Origin: UBA1543 sp964596375
GTDB taxonomy: Bacteria; Pseudomonadota; Zetaproteobacteria; Mariprofundales; Mariprofundaceae
Direction of reading: 5' to 3'
Assembly: GCA_964596375.1 (NCBI GenBank)
Contig: CAZQTO010000029.1
Location: forward strand, 1 to 20,455
Length of the DNA stretch: 20,455 nucleotides
Numbering within the stretch: the first letter of the stretch is position 1; the number at the start of each line of letters is the position of its first letter. This document shows positions 12,435-19,629 of the stretch, one piece after another. The notes under the pieces were generated by a model. That model saw only the letters and a list, made by a program, of their open reading frames with translations. It ran no database searches and had not been told where the DNA came from. A program made the position numbers and the translations under genes.

Positions 12435-15020
12435 TCAGGCAACCACCAGCCGTCCGTTTTCGGCATCCACATGAAGCTCTGCCAGGCGCTCGGCGCTGCC
12501 CAGAATGGCACGGGCAATCTGTGTTTCCACCTGATGCTGAATAAAGCGTTTCAGCGGCCTTGCACCATACACCGGATCGTAACCTGCATCGGCAATCAAC
12601 TGACTGGCGGCATCACTCACCGTCAACAGCACCCCCTGCGAGGCAAGACGGGCTGCTACCTCGGCCATCAGCAAGCCGACAATACGACTGATCTCCTCAC
12701 GGCCAAGTGGCGAGAACAGCACCACATCATCCAGCCGATTGAGAAACTCAGGCCTGAAGTGATCCTTCAGGCCCTGCATCACTTCGCTACGGGCCGCCTC
12801 ACTGATATGACCGTCGGCATCGATGCCGGTGAGTAGAGCGGTACTGCCGATATTGCTGGTCATGATGACGATGGTGTTTTTAAAACTCACCGTGCGCCCG
12901 TGACTGTCGGTCAATCGCCCGTCGTCGAGCAGTTGCAGCAGAATGTTGAACACATCCGGATGCGCCTTCTCCACTTCATCAAGCAACAGCACGGCATACG
13001 GCCTGCGTCGCACCGCCTCGGTAAGCTGGCCACCTTCCTCGAAGCCGACATAACCCGGAGGCGCGCCAACCAGACGCGACACCGTGTGTTTCTCCATGTA
13101 TTCGCTCATGTCCAGCCGGATCATGGCTTCCTCAGAGTCGAACAACTCGGTGGCCAGCGCGCGCGCCAGCTCCGTCTTGCCCACGCCGGTCGGGCCAAGG
13201 AAGATAAAGGAACCAATCGGCCGCTTCGGGTCTTTCACCCCGGCACGGGCGCGCAATACGGCATCAGCGACCGCCTGCACTGCCTCATCCTGACCAATCA
13301 CCCGTTGATGCAGCGTTTCATCGAGATGCAGCAGCTTCTGCCGCTCGCCCTCCAGCAAGCGGGTCACCGGAATATGCGTCCAGCGAGCCACCACCTGAGC
13401 GATTTCCTCCTCGGTGACCTCTTCCTGCAACAATGTGGCCTTGCCCTGCCCATCATCCGCCTCCTGCCCGACAAGTTCTTTCTCCAAAGCCGGCAACGTA
13501 CCGTGGCGCAATTCAGCCACGCGATTGAGGTCATAGGCGCGCTCGGCAGCCTCGATATCGTGCTTCACCTGTTCAATCTTCTCACGCAGCACCTGCACCT
13601 TACCGAGCGAAGCTTTCTCCTGCTCCCACTGCGCGCGCATCGCATCACGCCCTTCCTTCAGATCGGCTAATTCCCTGCGTAACTCGCTTAAGCGCTCGCG
13701 GCTGGCCTCGTCCTTTTCCTTGAGTAAGGCCCGCTCTTCAATCTCCAGACGCATCACACGACGGGTGATCTGATCCAGTTCTGCAGGCAGCGAATCGATA
13801 TCGGTGCGAATGGAGGCACAAGCTTCATCAACCAGATCTATAGCCTTGTCGGGCAGAAAACGATCGGCAATATACCGATCCGACAGGGTGGCCGCAGCAA
13901 CAAGAGCCGCATCCTGAATACGCACCCCATGATGCACCTCGAAGCGATCCTTCAAGCCGCGCAGAATGGATACGGTATCCTCGACATTCGGAGCCTCGAC
14001 GATTACCGGCTGGAAACGACGCTCCAGAGCCGCATCCTTTTCAATATGCTGGCGATATTCATCCAGGGTTGTGGCACCGATGCAGTGCAGCTCGCCTCTT
14101 GCCAGCATGGGCTTGAGCATATTGCCGGCATCGGACGATCCTTCGGTTTTGCCAGCACCAACAATGGTGTGCAGCTCATCGATAAACAGGATGATGCGCC
14201 CTTCGGCCTCTTTGATCTCCTTGAGTACAGCCTTCAGCCGTTCCTCGAATTCACCGCGGTATTTGGCGCCGGCCATCAGCGACGTCATGTCCAGCGAAAA
14301 TATTGTCCTGTCCTTCAGACCCTCCGGCACATCGCCCTTCAAAATGCGCTGTGCCAAGCCTTCGGCGATGGCTGTTTTACCTACGCCCGGCTCGCCGATG
14401 AGCACCGGATTATTCTTGGTCTTACGTGACAGAATACGGATGACACTGCGAATCTCGGTATCGCGGCCGATCACCGGATCAAGCTTGCCGCTGCGCGCCA
14501 TATCCACAAGATCGACGCCGTACTTCATCAGCGCATCGTAGCTGCTTTCCGGATCGTCGCTGGTCACGCGCTGATGCCCGCGCACCTTTTCCAGCGCCGC
14601 AAGCAGCGCATCGCGCGTTACACCTGCCTCAATAAGAATCGAGCCTGCCTCGCTCTTTTTACCTTCTTCGGCAAAGGCCAGTAGCAGATGTTCTACAGAA
14701 ATATATTCGTCTTTCAGCGCCTTGGCTTCATCCTCGGCCTTGGCGAATAAATGATTCAGCCGCTGTGTAGCATACATGCCGCCGGCAGCTGTGCCTGTCA
14801 CACTGGGTCGTTTACCCAGCGCCTTTTGCACCTGCTCCTTAACTTCGGCAAGGGAAGCTCCAGCCTGTTCGATAATGCGCGGGGCAAGCCCGCCTTCCTG
14901 CGCCAGCAACTCGGCAAACAGATGTTCGCCATCGATTTCCTGATGATTCAGGCGTCCAGCCAGGGTTTGCGCTGCGGCCAGCGCCTCGCGCACTTTCTGC
15001 GTCATCCGGTTCATATCCAT
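12435..15020 (-). CDS. clpB: ATP-dependent disaggregase ClpB
   Basis: Hexameric AAA+ chaperone that, with DnaK, threads and rescues aggregated proteins in the cytosol. The 861 residues have the full ClpB layout. The Clp N-domain spans about 1-145. AAA+ module D1 has Walker A G-E-P-G-V-G-K-T at 209-216 and L-F-I-D-E-L-H as Walker B. A long charged coiled-coil middle domain, around 410-525, distinguishes ClpB from ClpA and ClpC. The second AAA+ module has G-P-T-G-V-G-K-T-E and pore loop residues G-Y-V-G-F. AAGGAG eight bases before the ATG fixes the start. A sigma32-like promoter lies about 30-60 bases upstream. No clear terminator is seen downstream. Confidence 0.97.
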   Translation of the reverse strand: MDMNRMTQKVREALAAAQTLAGRLNHQEIDGEHLFAELLAQEGGLAPRIIEQAGASLAEVKEQVQKALGKRPSVTGTAAGGMYATQRLNHLFAKAEDEAKALKDEYISVEHLLLAFAEEGKKSEAGSILIEAGVTRDALLAALEKVRGHQRVTSDDPESSYDALMKYGVDLVDMARSGKLDPVIGRDTEIRSVIRILSRKTKNNPVLIGEPGVGKTAIAEGLAQRILKGDVPEGLKDRTIFSLDMTSLMAGAKYRGEFEERLKAVLKEIKEAEGRIILFIDELHTIVGAGKTEGSSDAGNMLKPMLARGELHCIGATTLDEYRQHIEKDAALERRFQPVIVEAPNVEDTVSILRGLKDRFEVHHGVRIQDAALVAAATLSDRYIADRFLPDKAIDLVDEACASIRTDIDSLPAELDQITRRVMRLEIEERALLKEKDEASRERLSELRRELADLKEGRDAMRAQWEQEKASLGKVQVLREKIEQVKHDIEAAERAYDLNRVAELRHGTLPALEKELVGQEADDGQGKATLLQEEVTEEEIAQVVARWTHIPVTRLLEGERQKLLHLDETLHQRVIGQDEAVQAVADAVLRARAGVKDPKRPIGSFIFLGPTGVGKTELARALATELFDSEEAMIRLDMSEYMEKHTVSRLVGAPPGYVGFEEGGQLTEAVRRRPYAVLLLDEVEKAHPDVFNILLQLLDDGRLTDSHGRTVSFKNTIVIMTSNIGSTALLTGIDADGHISEAARSEVMQGLKDHFRPEFLNRLDDVVLFSPLGREEISRIVGLLMAEVAARLASQGVLLTVSDAASQLIADAGYDPVYGARPLKRFIQHQVETQIARAILGSAERLAELHVDAENGRLVVA

Positions 15021-15051
15021 GGCATAATCTCCTTATACATTGATCACATTA

Positions 15052-15081
15052 TGTGTGGGGATATGCGGGCGAAAATACAAG
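15052..15081 (-). promoter_or_regulatory. Sigma32 (heat-shock) type promoter of clpB
   Basis: On the - strand CTTGTAT (15081-15075) and CCCCACACA (15060-15052) are separated by 14 bases. They resemble the sigma32 pattern CTTGAAA-N13/14-CCCCATNTA. The predicted start leaves a leader of about 25 bases with AAGGAG. This fits the expected heat-shock control of clpB; the element was found by eye. Confidence 0.6.
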
Positions 15082-15097
15082 CCCCGCCTTGGAAAAC

Positions 15098-15487
15098 TCA
15101 GAGAAGTTCGACGACAAACACCGATACATGGGCTGCCGCTGCCGGATTGGAGTTGGCAATTTCAACCATAATATCATCTTCGCCGTTTGGGTTGTCGAAA
15201 TTAAGCTGAAAGGTGTGGGAGCCAATCTTATAGCTGCGCTTGCGTACCAAAGTGCTTTCATGATCACCACGCACGCGAATCACCTTGAAGGTCAGCGGCC
15301 CGATTGATTCGGAAAGCAGCAACACTTCGTAATTCCCTGGCCGATTCGGCATATCGAAGAATTCTCGCAGCGTCTGGTAAGCCGGCACTTTGACATCACG
15401 CTGGTAGATGTATTCCTGAGCACCGGCTGGAATAGACGTGGACAGCATAAATAACAGCAAGGGAAACAGACATACAAATCGTCTCAT
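15098..15487 (-). CDS. Small exported protein of unknown function behind the two-component genes
   Basis: No family recognised. The product has 129 residues. Residues 1-23 form a signal peptide (M-R-R-F, Leu/Phe-rich core, A-G-A cleavage), leaving a soluble periplasmic protein of about 106 residues. The mature part alternates hydrophobic and polar residues and is probably beta-rich (Y-E-V-L-L-L, F-K-V-I-R-V, H-V-S-V-F-V-V-E-L-L). It has no cysteine and no heme motif after cleavage. ATG 15487 is preferred: AAGGAG lies four bases upstream and the ATG overlaps the stop of the response regulator (ATGA). This coupling suggests it is an output or sensory accessory of that system. Confidence 0.72.
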   Translation of the reverse strand: MRRFVCLFPLLLFMLSTSIPAGAQEYIYQRDVKVPAYQTLREFFDMPNRPGNYEVLLLSESIGPLTFKVIRVRGDHESTLVRKRSYKIGSHTFQLNFDNPNGEDDIMVEIANSNPAAAAHVSVFVVELL

Positions 15488-16899
15488 GTCTCTCCTTCCC
15501 CCGCTTGAATGCCATGTTTGTCGCACAGGTAGCGCATTTTGTCCTTGGCCCGCTCACCGAAGCCCAACCAGCGTCCGGCGCGCGCCTTGATCTGGCTACT
15601 GCGCGTGAGCGCTGTTTCCACCAGTCGCCGCTCCATCTCATCCATCAACTGCTCGGCATTCACGCCGTCCTCGGGTAAGCGCTCCAGCCATGACGCAATC
15701 AGATCCTCGCGCTCCTGTAGAATGCGCGGCCCTTCCAGCGATGGAATCGCCTCGATCACTTCGCCGGCAGCCAGTACCACGGCACGCTCAATGATGTTTT
15801 CCAGCTCACGCACATTACCCGGCCAGGTGTAGTTGCTAAGCTGCTGCATGGCGGAAGGCGAAAAGCTCTGCACCGTCTTATTGCACAGCAGAGCCTTGCG
15901 CACCAAAAAATACTCAGCCAGCTGCGCAATATCCTCAGCATGTTCGCGCAACGGCGGGACATTGATATTCACCACATTGATACGGTAATAAAGATCGTCG
16001 CGGAAATCGCCCGACTCAACCATCTTCTCCAACAGCTCCCGGGTCGAACAGATCAGACGCACATCGCAGCGCAGTACAGCCTCGCTGCCCAGCCGGGAAA
16101 ACTCGCCGCTTTCCAATACACGCAACAGCTTACCCTGCACACCGGCTGGCAGGCCTGAAACCTCATCAAGAAACAGGGTTCCACCGCTGGCCCGCTCAAA
16201 CCAGCCGAGATGGCGCGTGCTGGCAGCGGCATATGCACCCTTTTCATGGCCGAAAAGTTCCGACTCCAGCAGCCCTGCATCCATGGCCGCACAGTTAACA
16301 GCGATAAACGGCCCTTCACTGCGCACGCTCCGGGCATGCAGCAATCGGGCCACCAGTTCCTTGCCGCTTCCCGTTTCGCCACGCACCAGCACCGAGGAGG
16401 GGGCGGCGGCAACCTGTTGAATCATCTCACGCAAAGCGCGCATCTGTTCTGAATCGCCGAGCAGTTCCCGGCCCATGCGGTTGTCCAGCAGGCGCGACAT
16501 TTCCTGATCACGCAACTGCTGCTGACGCGCCTGCATGGCCGCATCAATGGTGCCGCGCACTTCATCAGGATCGAAAGGCTTGGCAAAGAAATCAAGCGCG
16601 CCGGCCTTGCGGGCGCGTGCCGCCAGTTTGCGCTCGTCATGTCCGGTGATAACCACTACCGGAATATCGGTGCCTTCTTTACGCAGAGCTTCCAGATAGC
16701 GCATACCGATTTCGGGATTGTCCGGTTCCGGCGGCAGAGCCAGATCGAGCACAATCAAATCAACCCGATGACCGAGCAGCGCTTTGTCGGCCTGTTCGGT
16801 GTCACCGGCTTCAACCACCTGATAATCATCCTTGAGCAACAGGCGGAGATTGAGGCGATTGATGTCGTTATCATCAACGATGAGAATTACACGCTGCAT
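15484..16899 (-). CDS. NtrC-type response regulator with degenerate GAFTGA loop
   Basis: Receiver - AAA+ - Fis-type HTH protein of 471 residues. The receiver has D9/D10, phospho-acceptor D52 in I-V-L-D-L-A-L-P and K107. The AAA+ domain has Walker A G-E-T-G-S-G-K-E at 174-181 and Walker B G-G-T-L-F-L-D-E-V at 239-247. A C-terminal helix-turn-helix occupies about 425-465. The loop that contacts sigma54, normally GAFTGA, reads G-A-Y-A-A-A at 221-226. F-to-Y is tolerated in the family, but loss of the threonine normally abolishes sigma54 activation. Nucleotides 16222-16239 confirm the reading, with no frameshift. The start overlaps the kinase stop (TGATG), so the kinase is the cognate partner. 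It may act by DNA binding without opening sigma54 promoters. Confidence 0.88.
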   Translation of the reverse strand: MQRVILIVDDNDINRLNLRLLLKDDYQVVEAGDTEQADKALLGHRVDLIVLDLALPPEPDNPEIGMRYLEALRKEGTDIPVVVITGHDERKLAARARKAGALDFFAKPFDPDEVRGTIDAAMQARQQQLRDQEMSRLLDNRMGRELLGDSEQMRALREMIQQVAAAPSSVLVRGETGSGKELVARLLHARSVRSEGPFIAVNCAAMDAGLLESELFGHEKGAYAAASTRHLGWFERASGGTLFLDEVSGLPAGVQGKLLRVLESGEFSRLGSEAVLRCDVRLICSTRELLEKMVESGDFRDDLYYRINVVNINVPPLREHAEDIAQLAEYFLVRKALLCNKTVQSFSPSAMQQLSNYTWPGNVRELENIIERAVVLAAGEVIEAIPSLEGPRILQEREDLIASWLERLPEDGVNAEQLMDEMERRLVETALTRSSQIKARAGRWLGFGERAKDKMRYLCDKHGIQAGEGET

Positions 16900-18224
16900 C
16901 AGAACTCCCTTTCAGCCCGAGCATGCCATAGCGGCAGTCGCACATGGAAGGTGCAACCTTTCCCCTCCCCTTCGCTTTCCGCCCAAATGCGTCCGTGATG
17001 AGCCTCGACAATGCGCTTGCTCAGATACAGGCCGATACCCAGACCACTCGGCTTGCTGGTCGAAAACAAACGGAAGGCGCGCTCCCTGAGAAACGACTCC
17101 GACATGCCGCAGCCGTCATCGCGCACCAACACCTCCACACAGTCATTGTCGATAGCCGTTGATATATTCAGCTCACCCTTGCGCTGCATGGCCTGAACGC
17201 CGTTATCGAAGATGTTTTCAAACACCCCGGATAGCATGGTCTCATCACCGCTTACCGGCGGAAGCTCGGGAATGTCCTGCACCACCTGAACCCCTTCCGG
17301 CCATAATCGCTCATCAACAGCACGGGCCAGCATTTGACGCAAATCCAGTGGGGCGAGCTTCGGATGCAACGGTGCCTGCGGGTCGGCCAGCCGCTGCATC
17401 ACCGTCTGCATGCGTCCCACCACCTTGCGGATCGATTGCATCAAACGCCCCACATCCTCGGCATCAAGCTTGCCCGAGCCGATATGATGGGCCAGAAAAG
17501 ACAGGTCGTTGAGGCGGTTCTTCAGATCATGCGAATGCAATTGACCGGCCACGCGGGAAAGGGAATCAAGCCGTGCGCTCTCCGCCTGCTCCCGGGTAAG
17601 GCGGGCATGCTCCAGGCTCATCGCCGCGAAACGCGACAGCCCGCGCAGCGCCTCGATTTCATCCTCATCGGTCGACATGCCGTTGCCATGCATCCCCAGA
17701 TACAGCCAGGCCCGACCCTGTCTGGAGGGTATCTCAAGGCATAACTCAAAGGGGTTTCCAGCATCAAGGCGCAATGGTGGATCGGAAGGTGGTGTAAACC
17801 CGTTATCACAGCCTTGCGGATAAACCCTGATGCGCAGTCCCTCTCCGCCCTGCTCGACCAGTGCTGCTGCGGGACGGTGACTGACCATGCAAATGCGCTC
17901 CAGCAGTGCTCGCTCAATACCCTCAGCTGGCAATTCGGCCAAATCCCCGGCACCAAGGTGGCGAATGGCCTGCAGGGCATCGACATACTGCCGGAAGAAC
18001 AGTCGATCCAGCCCATGCTGCATGGTGTGCACCAAAGGGAAAAACGTCAGGGCGGCTGCCAGCGCCGCCAGCACGAGGGCGGCCATCGAAACCGGATGTC
18101 CGCTGATCGCATAGAACATCGCCTCGATGAGTAGCAGGGAGACAAAGAAAACCCCCAGCGAAAGAAACACCGCCAGCAGATAGGCCGCGGCATGCAATAG
18201 TCGCCGGCGGGAAAATCTTAACAT
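16899..18224 (-). CDS. Membrane-bound sensor histidine kinase (PrsK-like core)
   Basis: Sensor of 441 residues. Two N-terminal membrane helices (about 13-35 and 44-66) have almost no periplasmic loop, so the signal is probably intramembrane or cytosolic. A GAF-like segment spans about 95-205. The phospho-acceptor H232 lies in H-D-L-K-N, a form of H-box shared with PrsK-type kinases. The ATPase domain shows an N-box (E-N-I-F-D-N), D-D-G-C-G-M and a G-box around S-G-L-G-I-G-L. No Shine-Dalgarno stands out before ATG 18224, which follows dapA by 22 bases. It is overlapped by its response regulator gene. The signal is unknown. No PEP-CTERM or exopolysaccharide genes are near, so equating it with PrsK is not justified. 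Confidence 0.88.
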   Translation of the reverse strand: MLRFSRRRLLHAAAYLLAVFLSLGVFFVSLLLIEAMFYAISGHPVSMAALVLAALAAALTFFPLVHTMQHGLDRLFFRQYVDALQAIRHLGAGDLAELPAEGIERALLERICMVSHRPAAALVEQGGEGLRIRVYPQGCDNGFTPPSDPPLRLDAGNPFELCLEIPSRQGRAWLYLGMHGNGMSTDEDEIEALRGLSRFAAMSLEHARLTREQAESARLDSLSRVAGQLHSHDLKNRLNDLSFLAHHIGSGKLDAEDVGRLMQSIRKVVGRMQTVMQRLADPQAPLHPKLAPLDLRQMLARAVDERLWPEGVQVVQDIPELPPVSGDETMLSGVFENIFDNGVQAMQRKGELNISTAIDNDCVEVLVRDDGCGMSESFLRERAFRLFSTSKPSGLGIGLYLSKRIVEAHHGRIWAESEGEGKGCTFHVRLPLWHARAEREF

Positions 18225-18246
18225 CGGGCGACCATAAGACGTGGCA

Positions 18247-19137
18247 TCAGGGACGCGTGCGCTCCGGCTTCAGACCGAATGCTGTGAGCGCTGCATGCAG
18301 TTGATCACACAACTCATCGGGCAATACTGTCAACGGCAAACGGATATCGCCCTGCATCCAGCCAAGCATGGCGCAGGCCGCCTTGACCGGAATCGGATTG
18401 CTCTGCACGAACATCATGCGATTAAGCTCGCGCAGCGCCATCTGTGCCCGACGCGCCTCGTTCCAGTCAGCTGCTGCAGCAGCCTTCGTCAGACAAAGCA
18501 TGGCCTGTGGAGCCACATTCGCCACCACGGAGATGACCGCAACGCCGCCCAGTGCCATAAAAGGCAGCACTGTCGCATCGTCACCGGAATAGAAATCAAT
18601 ACGCCCGTCGCAGGCATCGATGGTGGCATTGAGCTGCTCCATATCCGCCGTCGCATCCTTGATACCGACGATATTGCTGATCTGTGACAGCCGGCCGACT
18701 GTTTCAGGCAGGATGTTGGAATTGGTGCGTCCCGGCACGTTGTACACGATCTGCGGCAGATGCACGGCATCGGCCACCGCCTTGTAGTGCTGGTAGATAC
18801 CTTCCTGTGTCGGCTTGTTGTAGTACGGAGAAATCAGCAGGGCTGCATCCGCGCCAAGCGACTTGGCCGACTGGGTCAGCTCGATGGATTCTGCCGTGTT
18901 GTTGCTGCCCGTCCCGGCAATCACCGGCACGCGCCCGGCCACATGGCGCACGGCGATTTCTATCAGCTTCTTGTGTTCGCCATGGGAAAGGGTGGCCGCC
19001 TCGCCGGTCGTACCGGCCGGCACAACAGCACTGACGCCGGCCTCAATCTGGCGATCCAGATGGGCGCGTAATGCGTCCTCGTCAATGCGGCCGTTCCTGA
19101 AAGGGGTGACCAGTGCGGTGATAGTGCCGTGAAACAT
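18247..19137 (-). CDS. dapA: 4-hydroxy-tetrahydrodipicolinate synthase
   Basis: Condenses pyruvate with aspartate semialdehyde, the first committed step of lysine and meso-diaminopimelate synthesis. The 296 residues match the family. Key residues are visible: Schiff-base lysine K160 in G-I-K-D-A-T, T43-T44 in A-G-T-T-G-E, and Y132 with R137 in Y-N-V-P-G-R-T. GGAGG five bases before the ATG fixes the start. A two-component system follows 22 bases later with no terminator seen, so dapA and the kinase/regulator genes may share a transcript, an unusual partnership for a biosynthetic gene. Confidence 0.97.
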   Translation of the reverse strand: MFHGTITALVTPFRNGRIDEDALRAHLDRQIEAGVSAVVPAGTTGEAATLSHGEHKKLIEIAVRHVAGRVPVIAGTGSNNTAESIELTQSAKSLGADAALLISPYYNKPTQEGIYQHYKAVADAVHLPQIVYNVPGRTNSNILPETVGRLSQISNIVGIKDATADMEQLNATIDACDGRIDFYSGDDATVLPFMALGGVAVISVVANVAPQAMLCLTKAAAAADWNEARRAQMALRELNRMMFVQSNPIPVKAACAMLGWMQGDIRLPLTVLPDELCDQLHAALTAFGLKPERTRP

Positions 19138-19158
19138 CGAAACCTCCGTTGTCTGCGA

Positions 19159-19187
19159 ACTATAACCGCTTCACTGCATGGCGAAAG
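19159..19187 (-). promoter_or_regulatory. Weak promoter candidate for dapA
   Basis: On the - strand TATAGT forms a good -10 at 19164-19159. CTTTCG stands 17 bases upstream as a poor -35. The position, about 22 bases before the ATG, is plausible; the match is weak. Confidence 0.3.
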
Positions 19188-19217
19188 GGCAGGAAATCAC
19201 GTGTGCCCAGATTCTGG

Positions 19218-19499
19218 CTACAGTTCGTAGTCCACCACGCTGCGGGAAAGTGCAGCCTCCCTGAGCAAGGGCACCACAGCCTGATGCTCGGGATGCAATT
19301 GATAGTGCTCCAGTGCCGCGCGGCTTTCCAGATCGGCAACCAGCACCAGATCAGCCGACTGTTCTGAACCAAGAAAATCGATGCCGACATCAAGGCTAAT
19401 CAAGCCGGAAATGGCGCCGTTAAGTGCCTCAAGCCGAGCCTTGATATGCCCTGCGTCGTCCTTGTTGCGCAACTTCCACATCACTATATGCCTGATCAT
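19218..19499 (-). CDS. Dabb (stress-responsive A/B barrel) domain protein
   Basis: Small cytosolic protein of 93 residues with the dimeric alpha-beta barrel fold of the Dabb family. The N-terminal M-I-R-H-I-V-M-W-K-L, the middle D-L-V-L-V-A-D-L-E-S-R-A-A-L-E-H-Y, and Q-L-H-P-E-H-Q-A-V-V near residues 66-75 are typical. Roles reported for the fold range from stress proteins to small-molecule chemistry, so none is assigned. GGGAG seven bases before the ATG supports the start. It precedes dapA by 80 bases on the same strand and is divergent from the sugar kinase gene. Confidence 0.8.
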   Translation of the reverse strand: MIRHIVMWKLRNKDDAGHIKARLEALNGAISGLISLDVGIDFLGSEQSADLVLVADLESRAALEHYQLHPEHQAVVPLLREAALSRSVVDYEL

Positions 19500-19571
19500 G
19501 CATCATCTCCCGGGCCTGATTTTCGTACCGCAGCCTAACCAATCATCCCCGCTCACAACAGCCGCCATTGC

Positions 19572-19583
19572 GCCTTATAAGGC
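19572..19583. repeat. 12-bp palindrome in the Dabb/kinase intergenic region
   Basis: GCCTTATAAGGC is a perfect palindrome midway between the divergent Dabb and sugar kinase genes. It could be an operator or overlap a -10 element, since it contains TATAA. No regulator is assigned. Confidence 0.35.
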
Positions 19584-19613
19584 CTATTCTTTCGGGCATC
19601 CCGGACCAGCATC

Positions 19614-19622
19614 TGCTAATCT
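19614..19622 (+). promoter_or_regulatory. Extended -10 element directly before the sugar kinase ATG
   Basis: TGCTAATCT matches TGnTAtaaT, the extended -10 form, with no good -35. It ends seven bases before the ATG at 19630, so transcription would begin at or next to the start codon. No Shine-Dalgarno is present between them. Confidence 0.4.
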
Positions 19623-19629
19623 ACCCCCT

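Noticed and set aside
12900..13670. 256-codon + strand open frame, and similar long frames at 13929-14541
   Set aside because: They are antisense to clpB, which is complete and conserved. They reflect the codon bias of the real gene.
15484..18224. Kinase/regulator pair as the PrsK/PrsR system of PEP-CTERM exopolysaccharide clusters
   Set aside because: Only the H-D-L-K-N box is suggestive. No exosortase, PEP-CTERM or polysaccharide genes are nearby, and the regulator has lost GAFTGA.
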